Of a stretch of DNA of 64,000 bases, positions 42,294 through 53,021 are shown one piece after another. A program made the translations under genes and the position numbers. This stretch comes from Inmirania thermothiophila (GTDB lineage: Bacteria > Pseudomonadota > Gammaproteobacteria > DSM-100275). Within the stretch, counting starts at the first letter, position 1, and each line of letters opens with the position of its first letter. The stretch is taken from assembly GCF_003751635.1 (NCBI RefSeq), contig NZ_RJVI01000001.1, positions 722,726 through 786,725 on the forward strand, read 5' to 3'. Below the pieces are notes generated by a model. It saw nothing but the letters and a program-made list of their open reading frames with translations, was not told the DNA's origin and did not search any database.

Positions 42294-43016
42294 ATGATCC
42301 TCCTCTTCACCGACTTCGGGCCCGGAGGGCCCTACACCGGGCAGGTGGAGGCGGTGCTCGCGCGCGAGGCCCCGGGCGTGGCGGCGGTGCGCATCATGGA
42401 GGACGCGCCGGCCATGCGCGCGGGTGCCGCGGCGGTCCTGCTGGCGGCGCTGGTGGAGACCGTGCCGCCGCCCGCGGTCTGGCTCTGCGTGGTGGACCCC
42501 GGGGTCGGCACGGCGCGGCGGGCGCTCGCGGTGCGGACGGCGGGGCGGTGGCTGGTGGGGCCGGACAACGGGCTCATGGAGCCTGCGGTGCGGCGGCTCG
42601 GCGGGGGGCGCTGGCACGAGATCCGCTGGCGCCCGTCGCGGCTCTCCGACACCTTCCACGGCCGCGACCTCTTCGCGCCGGCGGCGGCGCGGCTTGCGCG
42701 CGGCGCCCCGCTGGACATGGCCCCGGTGCCGGCCCCGGACCACGGCGTCGCCGACGAGCCCGCGGAGGTGATCTACGTCGATCCCTACGGCAACTGCGTC
42801 ACCGGCCTGCGGGCGGGCGCGGTGGCGGGCGGCGCGGTGCTCGTGGCGGCGGGGCGGCGCCTGCGCCGGGCGCGCACCTTCGGCGAGGTGCCCCCGGGGG
42901 CCGCCTTCTGGTACGTGGACTCCATGGGGCTGGTGGAGATCGCGGTCCACGGCGGCTCGGCGGCGGCGCGGCTCGGGCTGCGGGTCGGCGACCCGGTGGC
43001 GGTGGAGCGGGCCTGA
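42294..43016 (+). CDS. SAM hydrolase / SAM hydroxide adenosyltransferase family (DUF62) protein
   Basis: Members of this family split S-adenosylmethionine with water into adenosine and methionine, and relatives halogenate SAM. The 240-residue protein starts MILLFTDFG with the conserved N-terminal aspartate (Asp7). It carries VDPGVG, GPDNGLM and HGRDLFAPAAA, and the C-terminal domain has YVDPYGNCVTG and a binding region with WYVDSMG. These motifs define the family. ATG at 42294 is preferred; an ATG at 42264 lies inside the terminator hairpin. The gene runs towards uvrA with only seven bases between stops. Its physiological role is not established from this context. Confidence 0.88.
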   Translation: MILLFTDFGPGGPYTGQVEAVLAREAPGVAAVRIMEDAPAMRAGAAAVLLAALVETVPPPAVWLCVVDPGVGTARRALAVRTAGRWLVGPDNGLMEPAVRRLGGGRWHEIRWRPSRLSDTFHGRDLFAPAAARLARGAPLDMAPVPAPDHGVADEPAEVIYVDPYGNCVTGLRAGAVAGGAVLVAAGRRLRRARTFGEVPPGAAFWYVDSMGLVEIAVHGGSAAARLGLRVGDPVAVERA

Positions 43017-43023
43017 GGGCGCC

Positions 43024-45843
43024 TCAGGGGGCGGCGGCCGCGCCCGCCGCGAGCAGGGGGCGGAGGAAGCGGCCGGTGTGGGAGCGGGCGGCCTCGGCCA
43101 CCGCCTCCGGCGGGCCGCACGCCACCACCTCGCCGCCGCCGGCCCCGCCCTCGGGGCCGAGGTCGATGATCCAGTCGGCGCGCTTGACCACGTCGAGCTG
43201 GTGCTCGATGACGAGCACGGTGTTGCCGTGCGCCACCAGCCGCTCCAGCACCTCCAACAGCCGCGCGATGTCGTCGAGATGCAGGCCGGTGGTGGGCTCG
43301 TCGAGGATGTAGAGGGTGCGGCCGGTGTCGCGGCGGGCCAGCTCGCGCGCGAGCTTGAGCCGCTGCGCCTCGCCCCCGGAGAGGGTGGTGGCGCTCTGGC
43401 CGAGGCGGAGGTAGCCGAGGCCGACTTCGAGAAGGACGTCGAGCCGGCGCGCGAGGGCGGGGATGTTGGCGAAGACCGCGCGGGCCTCCTCCACCGTCAT
43501 CTCCAGCACATCGTGGATGCTGAGGCCCTTGTAGCGGATCTCGAGGGTCTCGCGGTCGTAGCGGCGCCCGCCGCAGACCTCGCAAGGGACGTAGACGTCG
43601 GGCAGGAAATGCATCTCCACCCGCACCAGCCCGTCGCCCTGGCAGGCCTCGCAGCGCCCGCCGCGGACGTTGAAGCTGAAGCGGCCGGGGCCGTAGCCGC
43701 GGGCGCGTGCCTCGGGGGTGGCGGCGAAGAGCTCGCGGATCGGCGCGAACAGCCCCGCGTAGGTGGCGGGGTTGGAGCGCGGGGTGCGCCCGATGGGGCC
43801 CTGGTCGATCTCGATCAGGCGGTCCAGGTGCTCGAGCCCCTCGATGGTGTCGAAGGGCTCGGGGTCGGGGCCGGCGGCGCCGTTGAGCACGCGCGCGGCG
43901 TGGCGGGCGAGGGTGTCGTGGACGAGGGTGGACTTGCCCGAGCCCGAGACCCCGGTGACGCAGACCAGCAGGCCCAGGGGGATGTCCACGTCGATGCCGC
44001 GCAGGTTGTGGCCGCGGGCGCCGCGGATGCGCAGCCGGCGCCCGTCGGGGGTGCGCCGCCGCGCCGGCACCGGGATCGCGCGCCGTCCGGAGAGATAGGC
44101 CCCGGTGAGCGAGTCCGGGTTGCGCGCGAGGGCCTGGGGCGGCCCCTCGGCGATGACCCGCCCGCCGTGCACCCCCGCCCCCGGGCCCATGTCCACCACG
44201 TGGTCGGCGGCGCGGATGGTGGCCTCGTCGTGCTCCACCACGATCACCGTGTTGCCGAGGTCGCGCAGCCGGCACAGGGTCCCGAGCAGGCGCGCGTGGT
44301 CGCGGGGGTGCAGCCCGATGGAGGGCTCGTCCAGGACATAGGTCACGCCCACGAGGCCGGCGCCGATCTGGCCGGCGAGGCGGATGCGCTGGGCCTCGCC
44401 GCCGGAGAGGGTGTCGGTGGGGCGGTCGAGGGTGAGGTAGCCGAGGCCGACGTCGACGAGAAAGCCCAGCCGGCGCTCGATCTCGCGCAGGATCGGTGCA
44501 GCGACCGCGGCCCGCCGGCCGGACAGGGCGAGGCCCCGGCACCAGGCGAGGGCCTCGGCGACCGGCAGCGCCGCGACCTCGGGCAGCGTCCGCCCGGCCA
44601 CCTCCACGGCGCGGGCGGCGGCGTTGAGGCGGGTGCCGCCGCAGGCCCGGCACGGGCGCTCGCTGCGGTAGCGGCCGAGCTCCTCGCGCACCACCGGCGA
44701 GGCGGTCTCGCGGTAGCGCCGCTCGAGGTTGGGGATGACGCCCTCGAAGGGGCGGCGCTCCTCGCGCAGGCGTCCGTCGGGTCCGCGCCGGCGCACGGGC
44801 ACCGCCTCGGCGCCGCTGCCCCACAGCAGCACGTCGCGGACCCGCGCCGGAAGCGCGGCGAAGGGGGTCTCGGGGTCGAAGCCGTAGTGCGCGGCGAGGG
44901 CCTGGATGAGCTCGAAGTAGTGGGCGTTGCGGCAATCCCAGCCGCGGATCGCGCCGGAGGCGAGGCTGCGGGCGGGGTCGGTCACCACCTTCGCCGGATC
45001 GAAGAAGGTCTCGCTGCCGAGGCCACCGCAGGCGGGGCAGGCCCCCGCGGGGTTGTTGAAGGAGAAGAGCCGCGGCTCCAGGGGGGGGACGGTGAAGTCG
45101 CAGCGGGGGCAGGCGTGGCGGGCAGCGAGCAGGATCGGTTCGCCGCCGTCGTGGGGCGCGACGCGCACGATCCCCTCGCCGAGGGCGAGGGCGGTCTCCA
45201 GGGAGTCGGCGAGGCGGCTTCGCAGCCCCGCGCGGATGCGGAAGCGGTCCACCACCACCTCGATCTCCGCCCCCGCCGCCGCCTCGGCCTCCTCCAGCTC
45301 GCGCAGCGCGCCGTCGACGCGCACGCGCACGAAGCCCTCCCGGCGCAGCCGCTCGAGGGCGGCCGCGGGGTCCTCGCCGCGCAGCGGTGCGAGCAGCATC
45401 CAGCGGCTGCCCTCGGGCAGGGCGAGGATGCGGTCCACCATCTGGCTCACCGTCCAGGCCTCGAGGGCGAGCCCGTGCTCGGGGCAGTGCGGTGTGCCGG
45501 CGCGGGCGTAGAGCAGGCGCAGGTGGTCGTGGATCTCGGTGACGGTGCCCACGGTGGAGCGGGGGTTGCGCGCGGGGCTGTGCTGGCCGATGGCGATGGC
45601 GGGTGAGAGCCCCTCGATGGCGTCCACGTCGGGCTTGTCCATCACCGCCAGGAACTGGCGCGCGTAGGTGGAGAGCGACTCCACGTAGCGGCGCTGGCCC
45701 TCGGCGTAGAGGGTGTCGAAGGCGAGGGACGACTTGCCCGAGCCCGACGGGCCGGTGATCACCACCAGGCGGCCGCGCGGAAGCTCGAGGTCGATGTCCT
45801 TGAGGTTGTGGGTGCGGGCGCCGCGGATGCGGATCACGTCCAT
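43024..45843 (-). CDS. uvrA: Excinuclease ABC subunit A
   Basis: Damage-recognition ATPase of nucleotide excision repair; loads UvrB on DNA. The protein is 939 residues (E. coli 940). Both ABC modules are present: Walker [13 protein letters not shown] at about residue 31 and a second [13 protein letters not shown], each with an LSGGEAQR signature. Zinc-finger cysteines CPRCDF...CPACGG and CEACQGDG...CEVCGG are visible. ATG at 45843 starts the family N-terminus [16 protein letters not shown]; the frame stays open further upstream without similarity. Divergent from the MFS gene. No LexA box is visible in the 64-base gap. Confidence 0.98.
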   Translation of the reverse strand: MDVIRIRGARTHNLKDIDLELPRGRLVVITGPSGSGKSSLAFDTLYAEGQRRYVESLSTYARQFLAVMDKPDVDAIEGLSPAIAIGQHSPARNPRSTVGTVTEIHDHLRLLYARAGTPHCPEHGLALEAWTVSQMVDRILALPEGSRWMLLAPLRGEDPAAALERLRREGFVRVRVDGALRELEEAEAAAGAEIEVVVDRFRIRAGLRSRLADSLETALALGEGIVRVAPHDGGEPILLAARHACPRCDFTVPPLEPRLFSFNNPAGACPACGGLGSETFFDPAKVVTDPARSLASGAIRGWDCRNAHYFELIQALAAHYGFDPETPFAALPARVRDVLLWGSGAEAVPVRRRGPDGRLREERRPFEGVIPNLERRYRETASPVVREELGRYRSERPCRACGGTRLNAAARAVEVAGRTLPEVAALPVAEALAWCRGLALSGRRAAVAAPILREIERRLGFLVDVGLGYLTLDRPTDTLSGGEAQRIRLAGQIGAGLVGVTYVLDEPSIGLHPRDHARLLGTLCRLRDLGNTVIVVEHDEATIRAADHVVDMGPGAGVHGGRVIAEGPPQALARNPDSLTGAYLSGRRAIPVPARRRTPDGRRLRIRGARGHNLRGIDVDIPLGLLVCVTGVSGSGKSTLVHDTLARHAARVLNGAAGPDPEPFDTIEGLEHLDRLIEIDQGPIGRTPRSNPATYAGLFAPIRELFAATPEARARGYGPGRFSFNVRGGRCEACQGDGLVRVEMHFLPDVYVPCEVCGGRRYDRETLEIRYKGLSIHDVLEMTVEEARAVFANIPALARRLDVLLEVGLGYLRLGQSATTLSGGEAQRLKLARELARRDTGRTLYILDEPTTGLHLDDIARLLEVLERLVAHGNTVLVIEHQLDVVKRADWIIDLGPEGGAGGGEVVACGPPEAVAEAARSHTGRFLRPLLAAGAAAAP

Positions 45844-45882
45844 GGGCGTGCTGCCCCCGTGGGATGCCCGAGCGGGCGAATC

Positions 45883-45891
45883 TGCTACTAT
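45883..45891 (+). promoter_or_regulatory. Candidate extended -10 promoter of the MFS gene
   Basis: TGCTACTAT fits the extended -10 pattern TGnTAnnnT in the uvrA/MFS divergent gap. No -35 match is visible. Transcription would start about ten bases before the ATG, so the mRNA would be nearly leaderless; GGCGGCTTTCCGCC just before the ATG can also form a 5-bp hairpin. Confidence 0.4.
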
Positions 45892-45907
45892 ACGGCGGCT
45901 TTCCGCC

Positions 45908-47305
45908 ATGAGCCAACGCAACCCACAGACGGTCCCGGACGCCGGCATGACCCCCGGCGAGCGCCGCGCCACCGCCGCGGTGGCGCTGGTCTTCGGCCTG
46001 CGCATGGCGGGGCTGTTCATGATCCTGCCCGTGTTCGCCCTCTACGCCGGGCACCTGGAGGGGGTCACGCCGACCCTGGTGGGGGTGGCCATCGGCGCCT
46101 ACGGGCTCACCCAGGCGCTGCTGCAGATCCCCTTCGGGCTGCTCTCGGACCGCCTCGGGCGCAAGCGCGTGATCACGGCGGGGCTCGTGGTCTTCGCCGC
46201 GGGCAGCGTGGTCGCGGCCACCGCCGACGGGATCTGGGGCGTGATCCTGGGCCGCGCCCTGCAGGGTGCGGGCGCCGTCGCGGCGGCGCTGATGGCGCTG
46301 CTCGCGGACCTGACCCGGGACGAGCAGCGCACCAAGGCCATGGCCGGGGTCGGGATGAGCATCGGCCTCTCCTTCGCCCTGGCCATGGTGGCGGGGCCGC
46401 CGCTTGCGGCCTGGATCGGCGTTCCCGGCATCTTCTGGCTCACCGGCGTGCTCGCCCTCCTCGGCATCGCCGTCATCCACGGCGTGGTCCCGGACCCGGC
46501 GCGCTCGAGCCGCCACCGCGACACCGAGCCGGTGCCGGGCGAGCTCGTCCGGGTGCTGGCGCAGCCGGAGCTGCTGCGCCTGGATCTCGGCATCTTCGCC
46601 CTGCACGCGGTGCTCACGGCGACCTTCGTCGCGCTGCCTCCGCTGCTGCGGTCGGAGGCCGGGCTTGCGCCTGCGGCCCACGGCTGGCTCTACCTCGGGG
46701 CCATGGCCGCGGGGGTCGCGGGCATGGTGCCGCTGGTGATCCTCGCCGAGCGGCGCGGCCGCATGCGGGCGGTCTTCCTCGGCGCCATCGTCCTGCTGGC
46801 CCTGGCCGAGCTCCTCCTCTGGGCGGGGCACGGGCGGCTCGTCCCCGCGGCCCTCGCCCTGGCGGTCTTCTTCTGGGGCTTCAACGTCCTCGAGGCGACC
46901 CTGCCGTCGCTGGTCTCGCGCACGGTGCGCCCCGACGGCAAGGGCACCGCGATGGGGGTCTACTCCAGCAGCCAGTTCCTGGGGGCCTTCGTGGGCGGTG
47001 CCCTGGGCGGGTGGGTGAGCGGCCGCTTCGGCCTGCCGGCGGTGTTCCTCGCCGCCCTCGGGCTGCTGGTCCTGTGGTTGGCGGCCGCGCTGGGGATGCG
47101 GCCCCCGCCGGCGCGGCGCAGCGTGCTGGTGCCGGTGGGCCGGCTCGAGGCCGACGAGGCGGCGCTGCTCGCGACGCGGCTTGCGGCCCTGCCCGGGGTG
47201 GTGGAGGCGGTGGTGGTGGCCGAGGAGGAACTCGCCTATCTCAAGGTGGACCCCGCCCGCTTCGACCCGGCCTCGGTGCGTGAATTTTCGGTGGCCGCGG
47301 CGTAA
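45908..47305 (+). CDS. MFS transporter, YajR-like with C-terminal ferredoxin-like domain
   Basis: A 465-residue inner-membrane transporter of the major facilitator superfamily. Twelve hydrophobic segments fill residues ~15-400. The loop between helices 2 and 3 has motif A ([13 protein letters not shown]). A soluble C-terminal tail of about 65 residues ([13 protein letters not shown]...[10 protein letters not shown]) resembles the YAM domain of E. coli YajR (about 455 residues). Substrate unknown; the drug:proton antiporter type is likely. The uvrA/MFS/ssb order is also seen in Pseudomonas. The start is uncertain: no ribosome-binding site precedes ATG 45908, and ATG 45947 is an alternative. 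Confidence 0.85.
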   Translation: MSQRNPQTVPDAGMTPGERRATAAVALVFGLRMAGLFMILPVFALYAGHLEGVTPTLVGVAIGAYGLTQALLQIPFGLLSDRLGRKRVITAGLVVFAAGSVVAATADGIWGVILGRALQGAGAVAAALMALLADLTRDEQRTKAMAGVGMSIGLSFALAMVAGPPLAAWIGVPGIFWLTGVLALLGIAVIHGVVPDPARSSRHRDTEPVPGELVRVLAQPELLRLDLGIFALHAVLTATFVALPPLLRSEAGLAPAAHGWLYLGAMAAGVAGMVPLVILAERRGRMRAVFLGAIVLLALAELLLWAGHGRLVPAALALAVFFWGFNVLEATLPSLVSRTVRPDGKGTAMGVYSSSQFLGAFVGGALGGWVSGRFGLPAVFLAALGLLVLWLAAALGMRPPPARRSVLVPVGRLEADEAALLATRLAALPGVVEAVVVAEEELAYLKVDPARFDPASVREFSVAAA

Positions 47306-47343
47306 ACTTCCCCCTTGTCCTTCCAGGGAGCGAGGCCCAGCGC

Positions 47344-47781
47344 ATGGCCAGAGGCGTCAACAAGGTCATCCTCATCGGCAACCTCGGCGCCGACCCCGAG
47401 GTGCGCTACATGCCGAGCGGCGGCGCGGTCGCCAACGTGCGCCTGGCCACCACCGACAGCTGGCGCGACCGCCAGACCGGGGAGCAGCAGGAGCACACGG
47501 AGTGGCACAACGTCGTCTTCTTCGGCAAGCTCGCCGAGATCGCCGGCGAGTACCTGCGCAAGGGGGCCAAGATCTACGTGGAGGGACGGCTGCGCACCCG
47601 CAAGTGGCAGGACCGCGAGGGGCGGGACCGCTACACCACCGAGATCGTCGCCAACGAGATGCAGATGCTCGACTCGCGCGGCGGCGGCAGCGCCGGCTTC
47701 GACCGTCCTGAGGCGGAGCCTGCCGGGCGCGCCGCGCCGGCGGCCGACGACGGCGACCTCGACGACGACATCCCCTTCTGA
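47344..47781 (+). CDS. ssb: Single-stranded DNA-binding protein
   Basis: Coats single-stranded DNA in replication, repair and recombination. The 145-residue protein has an N-terminal OB fold ([48 protein letters not shown]). A glycine/alanine linker leads to the acidic tip DDDIPF, which recruits partner proteins. The linker is short relative to E. coli SSB (178). It follows the MFS gene and is opposite uvrA, the common uvrA-ssb neighbourhood. Confidence 0.98.
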   Translation: MARGVNKVILIGNLGADPEVRYMPSGGAVANVRLATTDSWRDRQTGEQQEHTEWHNVVFFGKLAEIAGEYLRKGAKIYVEGRLRTRKWQDREGRDRYTTEIVANEMQMLDSRGGGSAGFDRPEAEPAGRAAPAADDGDLDDDIPF

Positions 47782-47800
47782 GCCCCGCCGCGTGCGCCCC

Positions 47801-49147
47801 ATGGGCAAGGTCTACATCCGGACCTTCGGCTGCCAGATGAACGAGTACGACTCGGCCCGCATGGCCGATCTGCTCGCCGCCGCGCACGGGCTCGAGCGCA
47901 CCGAGCGGCCGGAGGAGGCCGACGTGCTGATCCTCAACACCTGCTCCGTGCGCGAGAAGGCGCAGGAGAAGGTCTTCTCGCAGCTCGGCCAGTGGCGCGC
48001 CCTCAAGGCCGCCCGCCCGGAGGTGGTGATCGGGGTCGGCGGCTGCGTCGCAAGCCAGGAGGGCGAGGCGATCCGCACCCGCGCCCCCTACGTGGACGTG
48101 GTCTTCGGGCCGCAGACCCTGCACCGCCTGCCGCAGATGATCGAGGCGGCGCGCCGGCAGCGGCGGGCGGCGGTGGACGTCTCCTTCCCCGAGATCGAGA
48201 AGTTCGACCGCCTGCCGGCGCCGCGCGCCGAGGGGCCGACGGCCTACGTCTCGGTGATGGAGGGCTGCAGCAAGTACTGCACCTACTGCGTCGTCCCCTA
48301 CACCCGCGGCGACGAGGTCAGCCGCCCCTTCGAGGACGTGCTGGCCGAAGTGCGGGCCCTCGCCGCCCAGGGCGTGCGGGAGGTGACCCTGCTCGGGCAG
48401 AACGTCAACGCCTACCGCGGCCCCCGCGCCGACGGCGGCGAGGCCGACCTGGCGATGCTCGTCGCCGCGGTGGCGGCGGTGGACGGCATCGGCCGCATCC
48501 GCTTCACCACCTCGCATCCGGTGGAGCTCGACGAGAACCTGATCGAGGCCTTCGCCACCGTCCCGGAGCTGGTCTCGCACCTGCACCTGCCGGTGCAGAG
48601 CGGCTCGGACCGGGTGCTCGCGCGCATGAAGCGCGGCCACACCGTGGCCGAGTATCTCGAGAAGGTGCGCCGCCTGCGCGAGGCCCGCCCCGGCCTCACC
48701 CTCTCCACCGACCTCATCGTCGGCTTCCCCGGCGAGACCGAGGCCGACTTCGAGGCCACCCTGCGGCTGGTGGACGAGGTGGGCTTCGACCATTCCTTCA
48801 GCTTCATGTACAGCCCGCGGCCGGGGACCCCCGCCGCGGCCTATCCCGACCAGGTCCCGGACGAGGTCAAGCGCGCGCGGCTGGCGCGGCTGCAGGCGAG
48901 GCTGCGCGCGAGCGAGCAGGCCATCGCCGCGGCCATGGTGGGGACGGTGCAGCGGGTGCTGGCCGAGCGCCCCGCCCGGCGCGGCACGGGGGAGCTCGCC
49001 GGGCGCACGGAGAACAACCGCGTCGTCAACTTCCCCGCCCCCTCGTCGCTGATCGGCCGCTTCGTCGAGGTGCGCATCACCGAGGCCCTGCCCAACTCCC
49101 TGCGCGGGGTGCTCGCGCACGGCGGCGAGGCGGCCGGCTGGAACTGA
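47801..49147 (+). CDS. miaB: tRNA-2-methylthio-N6-dimethylallyladenosine synthase MiaB
   Basis: Radical-SAM enzyme that adds a methylthio group to i6A37 of tRNAs reading UNN codons. The 448-residue protein has three domains. The N-terminal MTTase domain has cysteines in [19 protein letters not shown] and GVGGCVASQ (one Fe-S cluster). The radical-SAM core has CSKYCTYC (second cluster), and a C-terminal TRAM domain follows. ATG at 47801 follows ssb by 19 bases. It starts a row miaB-phoH-ybeY-corC-lnt that matches the ybeZYX-lnt order of E. coli. Confidence 0.97.
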   Translation: MGKVYIRTFGCQMNEYDSARMADLLAAAHGLERTERPEEADVLILNTCSVREKAQEKVFSQLGQWRALKAARPEVVIGVGGCVASQEGEAIRTRAPYVDVVFGPQTLHRLPQMIEAARRQRRAAVDVSFPEIEKFDRLPAPRAEGPTAYVSVMEGCSKYCTYCVVPYTRGDEVSRPFEDVLAEVRALAAQGVREVTLLGQNVNAYRGPRADGGEADLAMLVAAVAAVDGIGRIRFTTSHPVELDENLIEAFATVPELVSHLHLPVQSGSDRVLARMKRGHTVAEYLEKVRRLREARPGLTLSTDLIVGFPGETEADFEATLRLVDEVGFDHSFSFMYSPRPGTPAAAYPDQVPDEVKRARLARLQARLRASEQAIAAAMVGTVQRVLAERPARRGTGELAGRTENNRVVNFPAPSSLIGRFVEVRITEALPNSLRGVLAHGGEAAGWN

Positions 49148-49159
49148 TCCTTCGAGCCC

Positions 49160-50140
49160 TTGAGCGCGCGTCCGCAATCCCTCAGCGTCGTCCTCGAGCC
49201 CGCCGACAACCGCCGACTCGCCAACCTGTGCGGGCAGTTCGACGAGCACCTGCGCCAGGTGGAGCGCCGCCTCGGCGTCGAGATCAACAACCGCGGCAAC
49301 CACTTCCAGGTGATCGGCGAGGGCACGGCCGCGGCCACCGCGGTGGAGGTCCTGCGCCGGCTCTACGCCGCCGCGGCCGAGGAGGCGCTCACGCCCATGC
49401 GCGTCCACCTCGCCCTGCAGCAGGCGGGGGCGGGCGAGGGGGAGGAGGCGCCGGCGGCCGACGGCGAGGAGGTGGTGATCCGCACCCGGCGCGCCCTCAT
49501 CCGCGCCCGCGGCCCCAACCAGCGCCGCTACCTGCGCGCCATCGCCGAGCACGACCTCAACTTCGGCATCGGCCCCGCCGGCACGGGCAAGACCTACCTC
49601 GCGGTGGCGAGCGCGGTGGCGGCGCTGGAGAGCGAGCAGGTGCGGCGGCTGGTGCTGGTGCGCCCGGCGGTGGAGGCGGGCGAGCGGCTCGGCTTCCTGC
49701 CCGGCGACCTGGTGCAGAAGGTGGACCCCTATCTGCGCCCGCTCTACGACGCCCTCTACGAGATGCTGGGCTTCGAGCGCGTGGCGCGGCTGCTCGAGCG
49801 CAACGTCATCGAGGTGGCGCCGCTCGCGTACATGCGCGGGCGCACCCTCAACGAGTCGTTCATCATCCTCGACGAGGCGCAGAACACCACCGTCGAGCAG
49901 ATGAAGATGTTCCTCACCCGCATCGGCTTCGGCTCCCGCGCGGTGGTCACCGGAGACGTCACCCAGATCGACCTGCCGCGGCCGGAGCTGTCGGGGCTGC
50001 GCCAGGTCATCGAGGTGCTGCGCGACGTCGAGGGCATCCGCTTCACCTTCTTCACCTCCCGCGACGTCGTGCGCCACCCCCTGGTGCAGCGCATCGTCGC
50101 CGCCTACGAGCGGGCCGAGCGCGGAGGCGGGCGGGAATGA
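49160..50140 (+). CDS. ybeZ: PhoH-like ATPase (YbeZ)
   Basis: A 326-residue PhoH-family protein thought to act with YbeY in rRNA maturation and RNA quality control. An N-terminal KH-like segment (residues ~10-75) precedes the ATPase domain with Walker A GPAGTGKT, a Walker B ILDEAQN and the arginine-rich motif GDVTQIDLP. The likely start is TTG at 49160, with only a weak ribosome-binding site; no ATG or GTG fits before the conserved part. The stop overlaps the ybeY start as ATGA. Confidence 0.93.
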   Translation: MSARPQSLSVVLEPADNRRLANLCGQFDEHLRQVERRLGVEINNRGNHFQVIGEGTAAATAVEVLRRLYAAAAEEALTPMRVHLALQQAGAGEGEEAPAADGEEVVIRTRRALIRARGPNQRRYLRAIAEHDLNFGIGPAGTGKTYLAVASAVAALESEQVRRLVLVRPAVEAGERLGFLPGDLVQKVDPYLRPLYDALYEMLGFERVARLLERNVIEVAPLAYMRGRTLNESFIILDEAQNTTVEQMKMFLTRIGFGSRAVVTGDVTQIDLPRPELSGLRQVIEVLRDVEGIRFTFFTSRDVVRHPLVQRIVAAYERAERGGGRE

Positions 50141-50583
50141 GCGTGGAGATCGTCATCCAGCGGGCCGCCCCCGGCGGACCCGGCGACGAGGCGCTGCGGG
50201 CGTGGGCGCAGGCGGCGCTGGCGGGCCGGGAGGCCGAGGGCGAGCTGGTGATCCGCATCGTCGACGAGGCCGAGGGCGCCGAGCTCAACCGCGCCTGGCG
50301 CGGCAAGGACGGCCCCACCAACGTGCTCAGCTTCCCCCACGCGCCGGGGACGGGGCTGCTCGGCGACATCGTCCTCTGCGCCCCGGTGGCCGCGCGCGAG
50401 GCCGCCGAGCAGGGCAAGCCGGAGGCGGCGCACTGGGCGCACCTGGTGGTGCACGGGGTGCTGCACGTCCTCGGCCACGACCACCAGGAGGAGGCGGAGG
50501 CGGCGCGGATGGAGGGGCTCGAGCGCGAGATCCTCGGCCGCCTCGGGTTCCCGGACCCCTATGCGGAGGAGGCGGGGGCGTGA
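50137..50583 (+). CDS. ybeY: Endoribonuclease YbeY
   Basis: Metal-dependent endoribonuclease needed for 16S rRNA 3'-end maturation and 70S quality control. The 148-residue protein has the UPF0054 zinc motif [11 protein letters not shown], with three histidines in the spacing HxxxHxxxxxH, and [10 protein letters not shown] before it. It overlaps phoH upstream and corC downstream. Confidence 0.97.
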   Translation: MSVEIVIQRAAPGGPGDEALRAWAQAALAGREAEGELVIRIVDEAEGAELNRAWRGKDGPTNVLSFPHAPGTGLLGDIVLCAPVAAREAAEQGKPEAAHWAHLVVHGVLHVLGHDHQEEAEAARMEGLEREILGRLGFPDPYAEEAGA

Positions 50584-51440
50584 GCGAGGAGCGGTCCGGC
50601 GACGGGGCGTCGCAACGATCCTGGATCGAGCGGTTGGGGCAGATGCTCGCCGGCGCGCCGCGCGACCGCGAGGAGCTGGTGGAGGTGCTCCGCGCGGCCC
50701 AGCGCCGCGGCCTGATGGACGCCGACGCCCTGGCCATGATCGAGGGCGTGCTCGCGGTCTCCGACATGCGCGTGCGCGACATCATGATCCCGCGCGCGCA
50801 GATGGCGGTGGTGGAGCGTGACGCCCCCTTCCACGAGATCCTCGCCCACGTCGTCGCCTCGGGCCACTCGCGCTTCCCCGTCATCGGCGAGAGCCGCGAC
50901 GAGGTGGTGGGCATCCTCCTGGCCAAGGACCTGCTCGCCTACTGCCCCGCGGGGGGCGGATCCTTCGACATCCGCGAGGTCCTGCGGCCGGCGGTGTTCA
51001 TCCCCGAGAGCAAGCGCCTCAACGTGCTCCTGAAGGAATTCCGCACCAGCCGCAACCACCTCGCGGTGGTGGTGGACGAGTACGGCGGTGTGGCCGGCAT
51101 GGTCACCATCGAGGACGTGCTCGAGCAGATCGTGGGCGAGATCGAGGACGAGCACGACGTCGCCGAGGAGGGCCACATCCGCGCCCTCGACGACGGCACC
51201 TTCATGGTCAAGGCGGTCACCCCCATCGAGGACTTCAACGAGCGCTTCGGCGCCCGCCTCGACGACGAGACCTTCGACACCGTGGGCGGGCTGGTGCTGC
51301 ACGGCCTCGGCCACGTGCCGCGCCCGGGCGAGGTCTACGAGACCGAGGGCTTCCGCTTCCGCGTCGTGCGCGCCGACAGCCGCCGTGTCCACCTCCTGCA
51401 GGTGACGCCGCCCGCCCCCGCCGGCGGCGCGGAGGGCTGA
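50580..51440 (+). CDS. corC: CorC/HlyC-family CBS-domain protein (YbeX)
   Basis: A soluble relative of transporter-associated CBS proteins, linked to magnesium/cobalt efflux through CorA in Salmonella. The 286-residue protein has two CBS domains (residues ~60-190; [14 protein letters not shown] and [21 protein letters not shown]) and a C-terminal CorC_HlyC domain ([20 protein letters not shown]). There is no membrane segment. The start is GTG at 50580, overlapping the ybeY stop as GTGA, with GGAGG suitably upstream. It directly precedes lnt. Confidence 0.93.
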   Translation: MSEERSGDGASQRSWIERLGQMLAGAPRDREELVEVLRAAQRRGLMDADALAMIEGVLAVSDMRVRDIMIPRAQMAVVERDAPFHEILAHVVASGHSRFPVIGESRDEVVGILLAKDLLAYCPAGGGSFDIREVLRPAVFIPESKRLNVLLKEFRTSRNHLAVVVDEYGGVAGMVTIEDVLEQIVGEIEDEHDVAEEGHIRALDDGTFMVKAVTPIEDFNERFGARLDDETFDTVGGLVLHGLGHVPRPGEVYETEGFRFRVVRADSRRVHLLQVTPPAPAGGAEG

Positions 51441-52925
51441 GTGGCGGCGGCCCGGGGGCGCGCCCGCGCCGCCGATCTCGCCGCCCTCGCCGCCGGCGCC
51501 GTCTTCCCCGCCGGGTTCGCGCCGCTGGCGTGGTGGCCGCTGGCGATCCTGGCGCCGGCGGCGCTGGCGCAGCTCGCGCGCGGCGCCACCCCCGGGCGCG
51601 CCCTGCTGCGGGGCTGGCTCTTCGGCCTCGGCGCCTTCGGCGTCGGCGTCTCCTGGGTCTGGATCAGCATCGCCCGCTACGGCAACACCGGGGCCGCCAC
51701 CGCGTGGGCCGCCACCGCCGCCTTCGTCGCCCTCCTCGCCCTCTTCCCGGCGCTGACGGCGGGGCTGTGGCGGCGGCTCGCGCCCGCGGGGGGGGTGCGC
51801 GCGGGGCTCGCCTTCGCCGCCCTGTGGGCCCTCGCCGAATGGGTCCGGGCGCGGCTGTGGGCCGGCTTTCCCTGGCTCGAGGTGGGGGTGGCGCAGGTGG
51901 ACGGCCCCCTCGGGGGCTGGCTTGCCGTGCTCGGCCCCTACGGCACGGGGGGCGTGGCCCTGGCCGGGGCGGCGGTGTTCGCGGCGGGTGTCAAGAAATC
52001 CGACAGGTGGGCGGGGGCGGCCCTGCTGGCCGCGGCGGTGGCGGGCGGGGCGGTCCTCGGGGCGGTGCCGTGGACACGGCCTGCGGGGCCGGCGCGCAGC
52101 GTCGCCGTCGTGCAGGGCAACATCGCCCAGGACGTCAAGTGGGCGCCGGAGGCGGTGCTGCCGACCCTGGAGCGCTACCTGGGCATGAGCCGTCCGCTCT
52201 GGGGCACCGACCTGGTGGTCTGGCCCGAGACCGCGGTGCCGCTCTTCCTGGACGAGGTGGAGGCCGGGTTCCTGGACGCCCTCGCCGCCGAGGCGGGCGC
52301 CGCCGGCACCACCCTGGTCACCGGCATCCCCCTGCGCGACGCCCCCGGCGGGCCCTACTACAACGGGGTCGTGGTCGCGGGGGGCGGGGCCGGGGCGGTC
52401 TACCGCAAGCGCCATCTGGTGCCCTTCGGCGAGTACTATCCGGGGCGGGCCTGGCTCGGGGGGCTGTTCCGCATCCTCGACGTGCCCATGTCCGACTTCG
52501 CCCCCGGCCCCCCCGACCCCGCGCCGGTGGCGGCGGCGGGGATGCGCCTGGGGATCACCATCTGCTACGAGATCGCCTTTCCGGCCCTGGTCCACGGCGA
52601 CGGCGGCGCGGCGCTGCTGGTCAACGTCAGCAACGACGCCTGGTTCGGCGACTCGCTGGCCCCCCACCAGCACCTGCAGATCGCCCGCGCCCGCGCCCGC
52701 GAGGCCGGCCGCTACCTGGTGCGCGCCACCAACACCGGCGTCTCCGCCGTCATCGGTCCGGACGGGCGCGTGCTCGCCCGCGGCCCGCAGTTCGCCCCCG
52801 CCGTGGTGCGGGCCGCGGTGCGGCCCATGGCCGGGCGCGGGCCCTATGCGCGGCTGGGCGACGGGCCGGCGCTGGCCGGCCTCCTGGGGCTGGTGGCGGC
52901 CGCCGCCGCCCGCAGGCGCCGCTGA
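51441..52925 (+). CDS. lnt: Apolipoprotein N-acyltransferase
   Basis: Adds the third acyl chain to lipoproteins in the inner membrane, a requirement for Lol-dependent export, and so serves LolB, LptE and the TPR lipoprotein in this window. The 494-residue protein has about six N-terminal membrane segments, a carbon-nitrogen hydrolase domain with catalytic Glu (WPETAVP), Lys (YRKRHLVPFGE) and Cys (ITICYE), and a C-terminal hydrophobic segment. The GTG start directly follows the corC stop. Confidence 0.96.
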   Translation: MAAARGRARAADLAALAAGAVFPAGFAPLAWWPLAILAPAALAQLARGATPGRALLRGWLFGLGAFGVGVSWVWISIARYGNTGAATAWAATAAFVALLALFPALTAGLWRRLAPAGGVRAGLAFAALWALAEWVRARLWAGFPWLEVGVAQVDGPLGGWLAVLGPYGTGGVALAGAAVFAAGVKKSDRWAGAALLAAAVAGGAVLGAVPWTRPAGPARSVAVVQGNIAQDVKWAPEAVLPTLERYLGMSRPLWGTDLVVWPETAVPLFLDEVEAGFLDALAAEAGAAGTTLVTGIPLRDAPGGPYYNGVVVAGGGAGAVYRKRHLVPFGEYYPGRAWLGGLFRILDVPMSDFAPGPPDPAPVAAAGMRLGITICYEIAFPALVHGDGGAALLVNVSNDAWFGDSLAPHQHLQIARARAREAGRYLVRATNTGVSAVIGPDGRVLARGPQFAPAVVRAAVRPMAGRGPYARLGDGPALAGLLGLVAAAAARRRR

Positions 52926-52952
52926 GGGCGGGCCCGCCGAGCCCCTGCGCGG

Positions 52953-52970
52953 TGTCAGTTTTTTTTACAG
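52953..52970 (+). promoter_or_regulatory. Conserved 18-base box upstream of first PEP-CTERM gene
   Basis: TGTCAGTTTTTTTTACAG matches the box at 54272-54289 in 15 of 18 positions, with half-sites TGT and ACA separated by 11 bases. It lies about 80-95 bases before the predicted sigma-54 start, where an enhancer-binding activator would sit. In PEP-CTERM organisms a sigma-54-dependent response regulator (PrsR type) is thought to recognise a PEP-CTERM box; identity with that box is inferred. Confidence 0.55.
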
Positions 52971-53021
52971 CGCGCCCGGGGATTTCCTGAACGATCCTGG
53001 AAAAACAAAGGGTTGCGTGCC

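Noticed and set aside
52959-52966. Run of eight T after lnt as the tail of an intrinsic terminator
   Set aside because: No stable hairpin directly precedes it; the small GGCGGG/CCCGCC repeat is 20 bases away. The run is part of an 18-base box repeated before the second PEP-CTERM gene.
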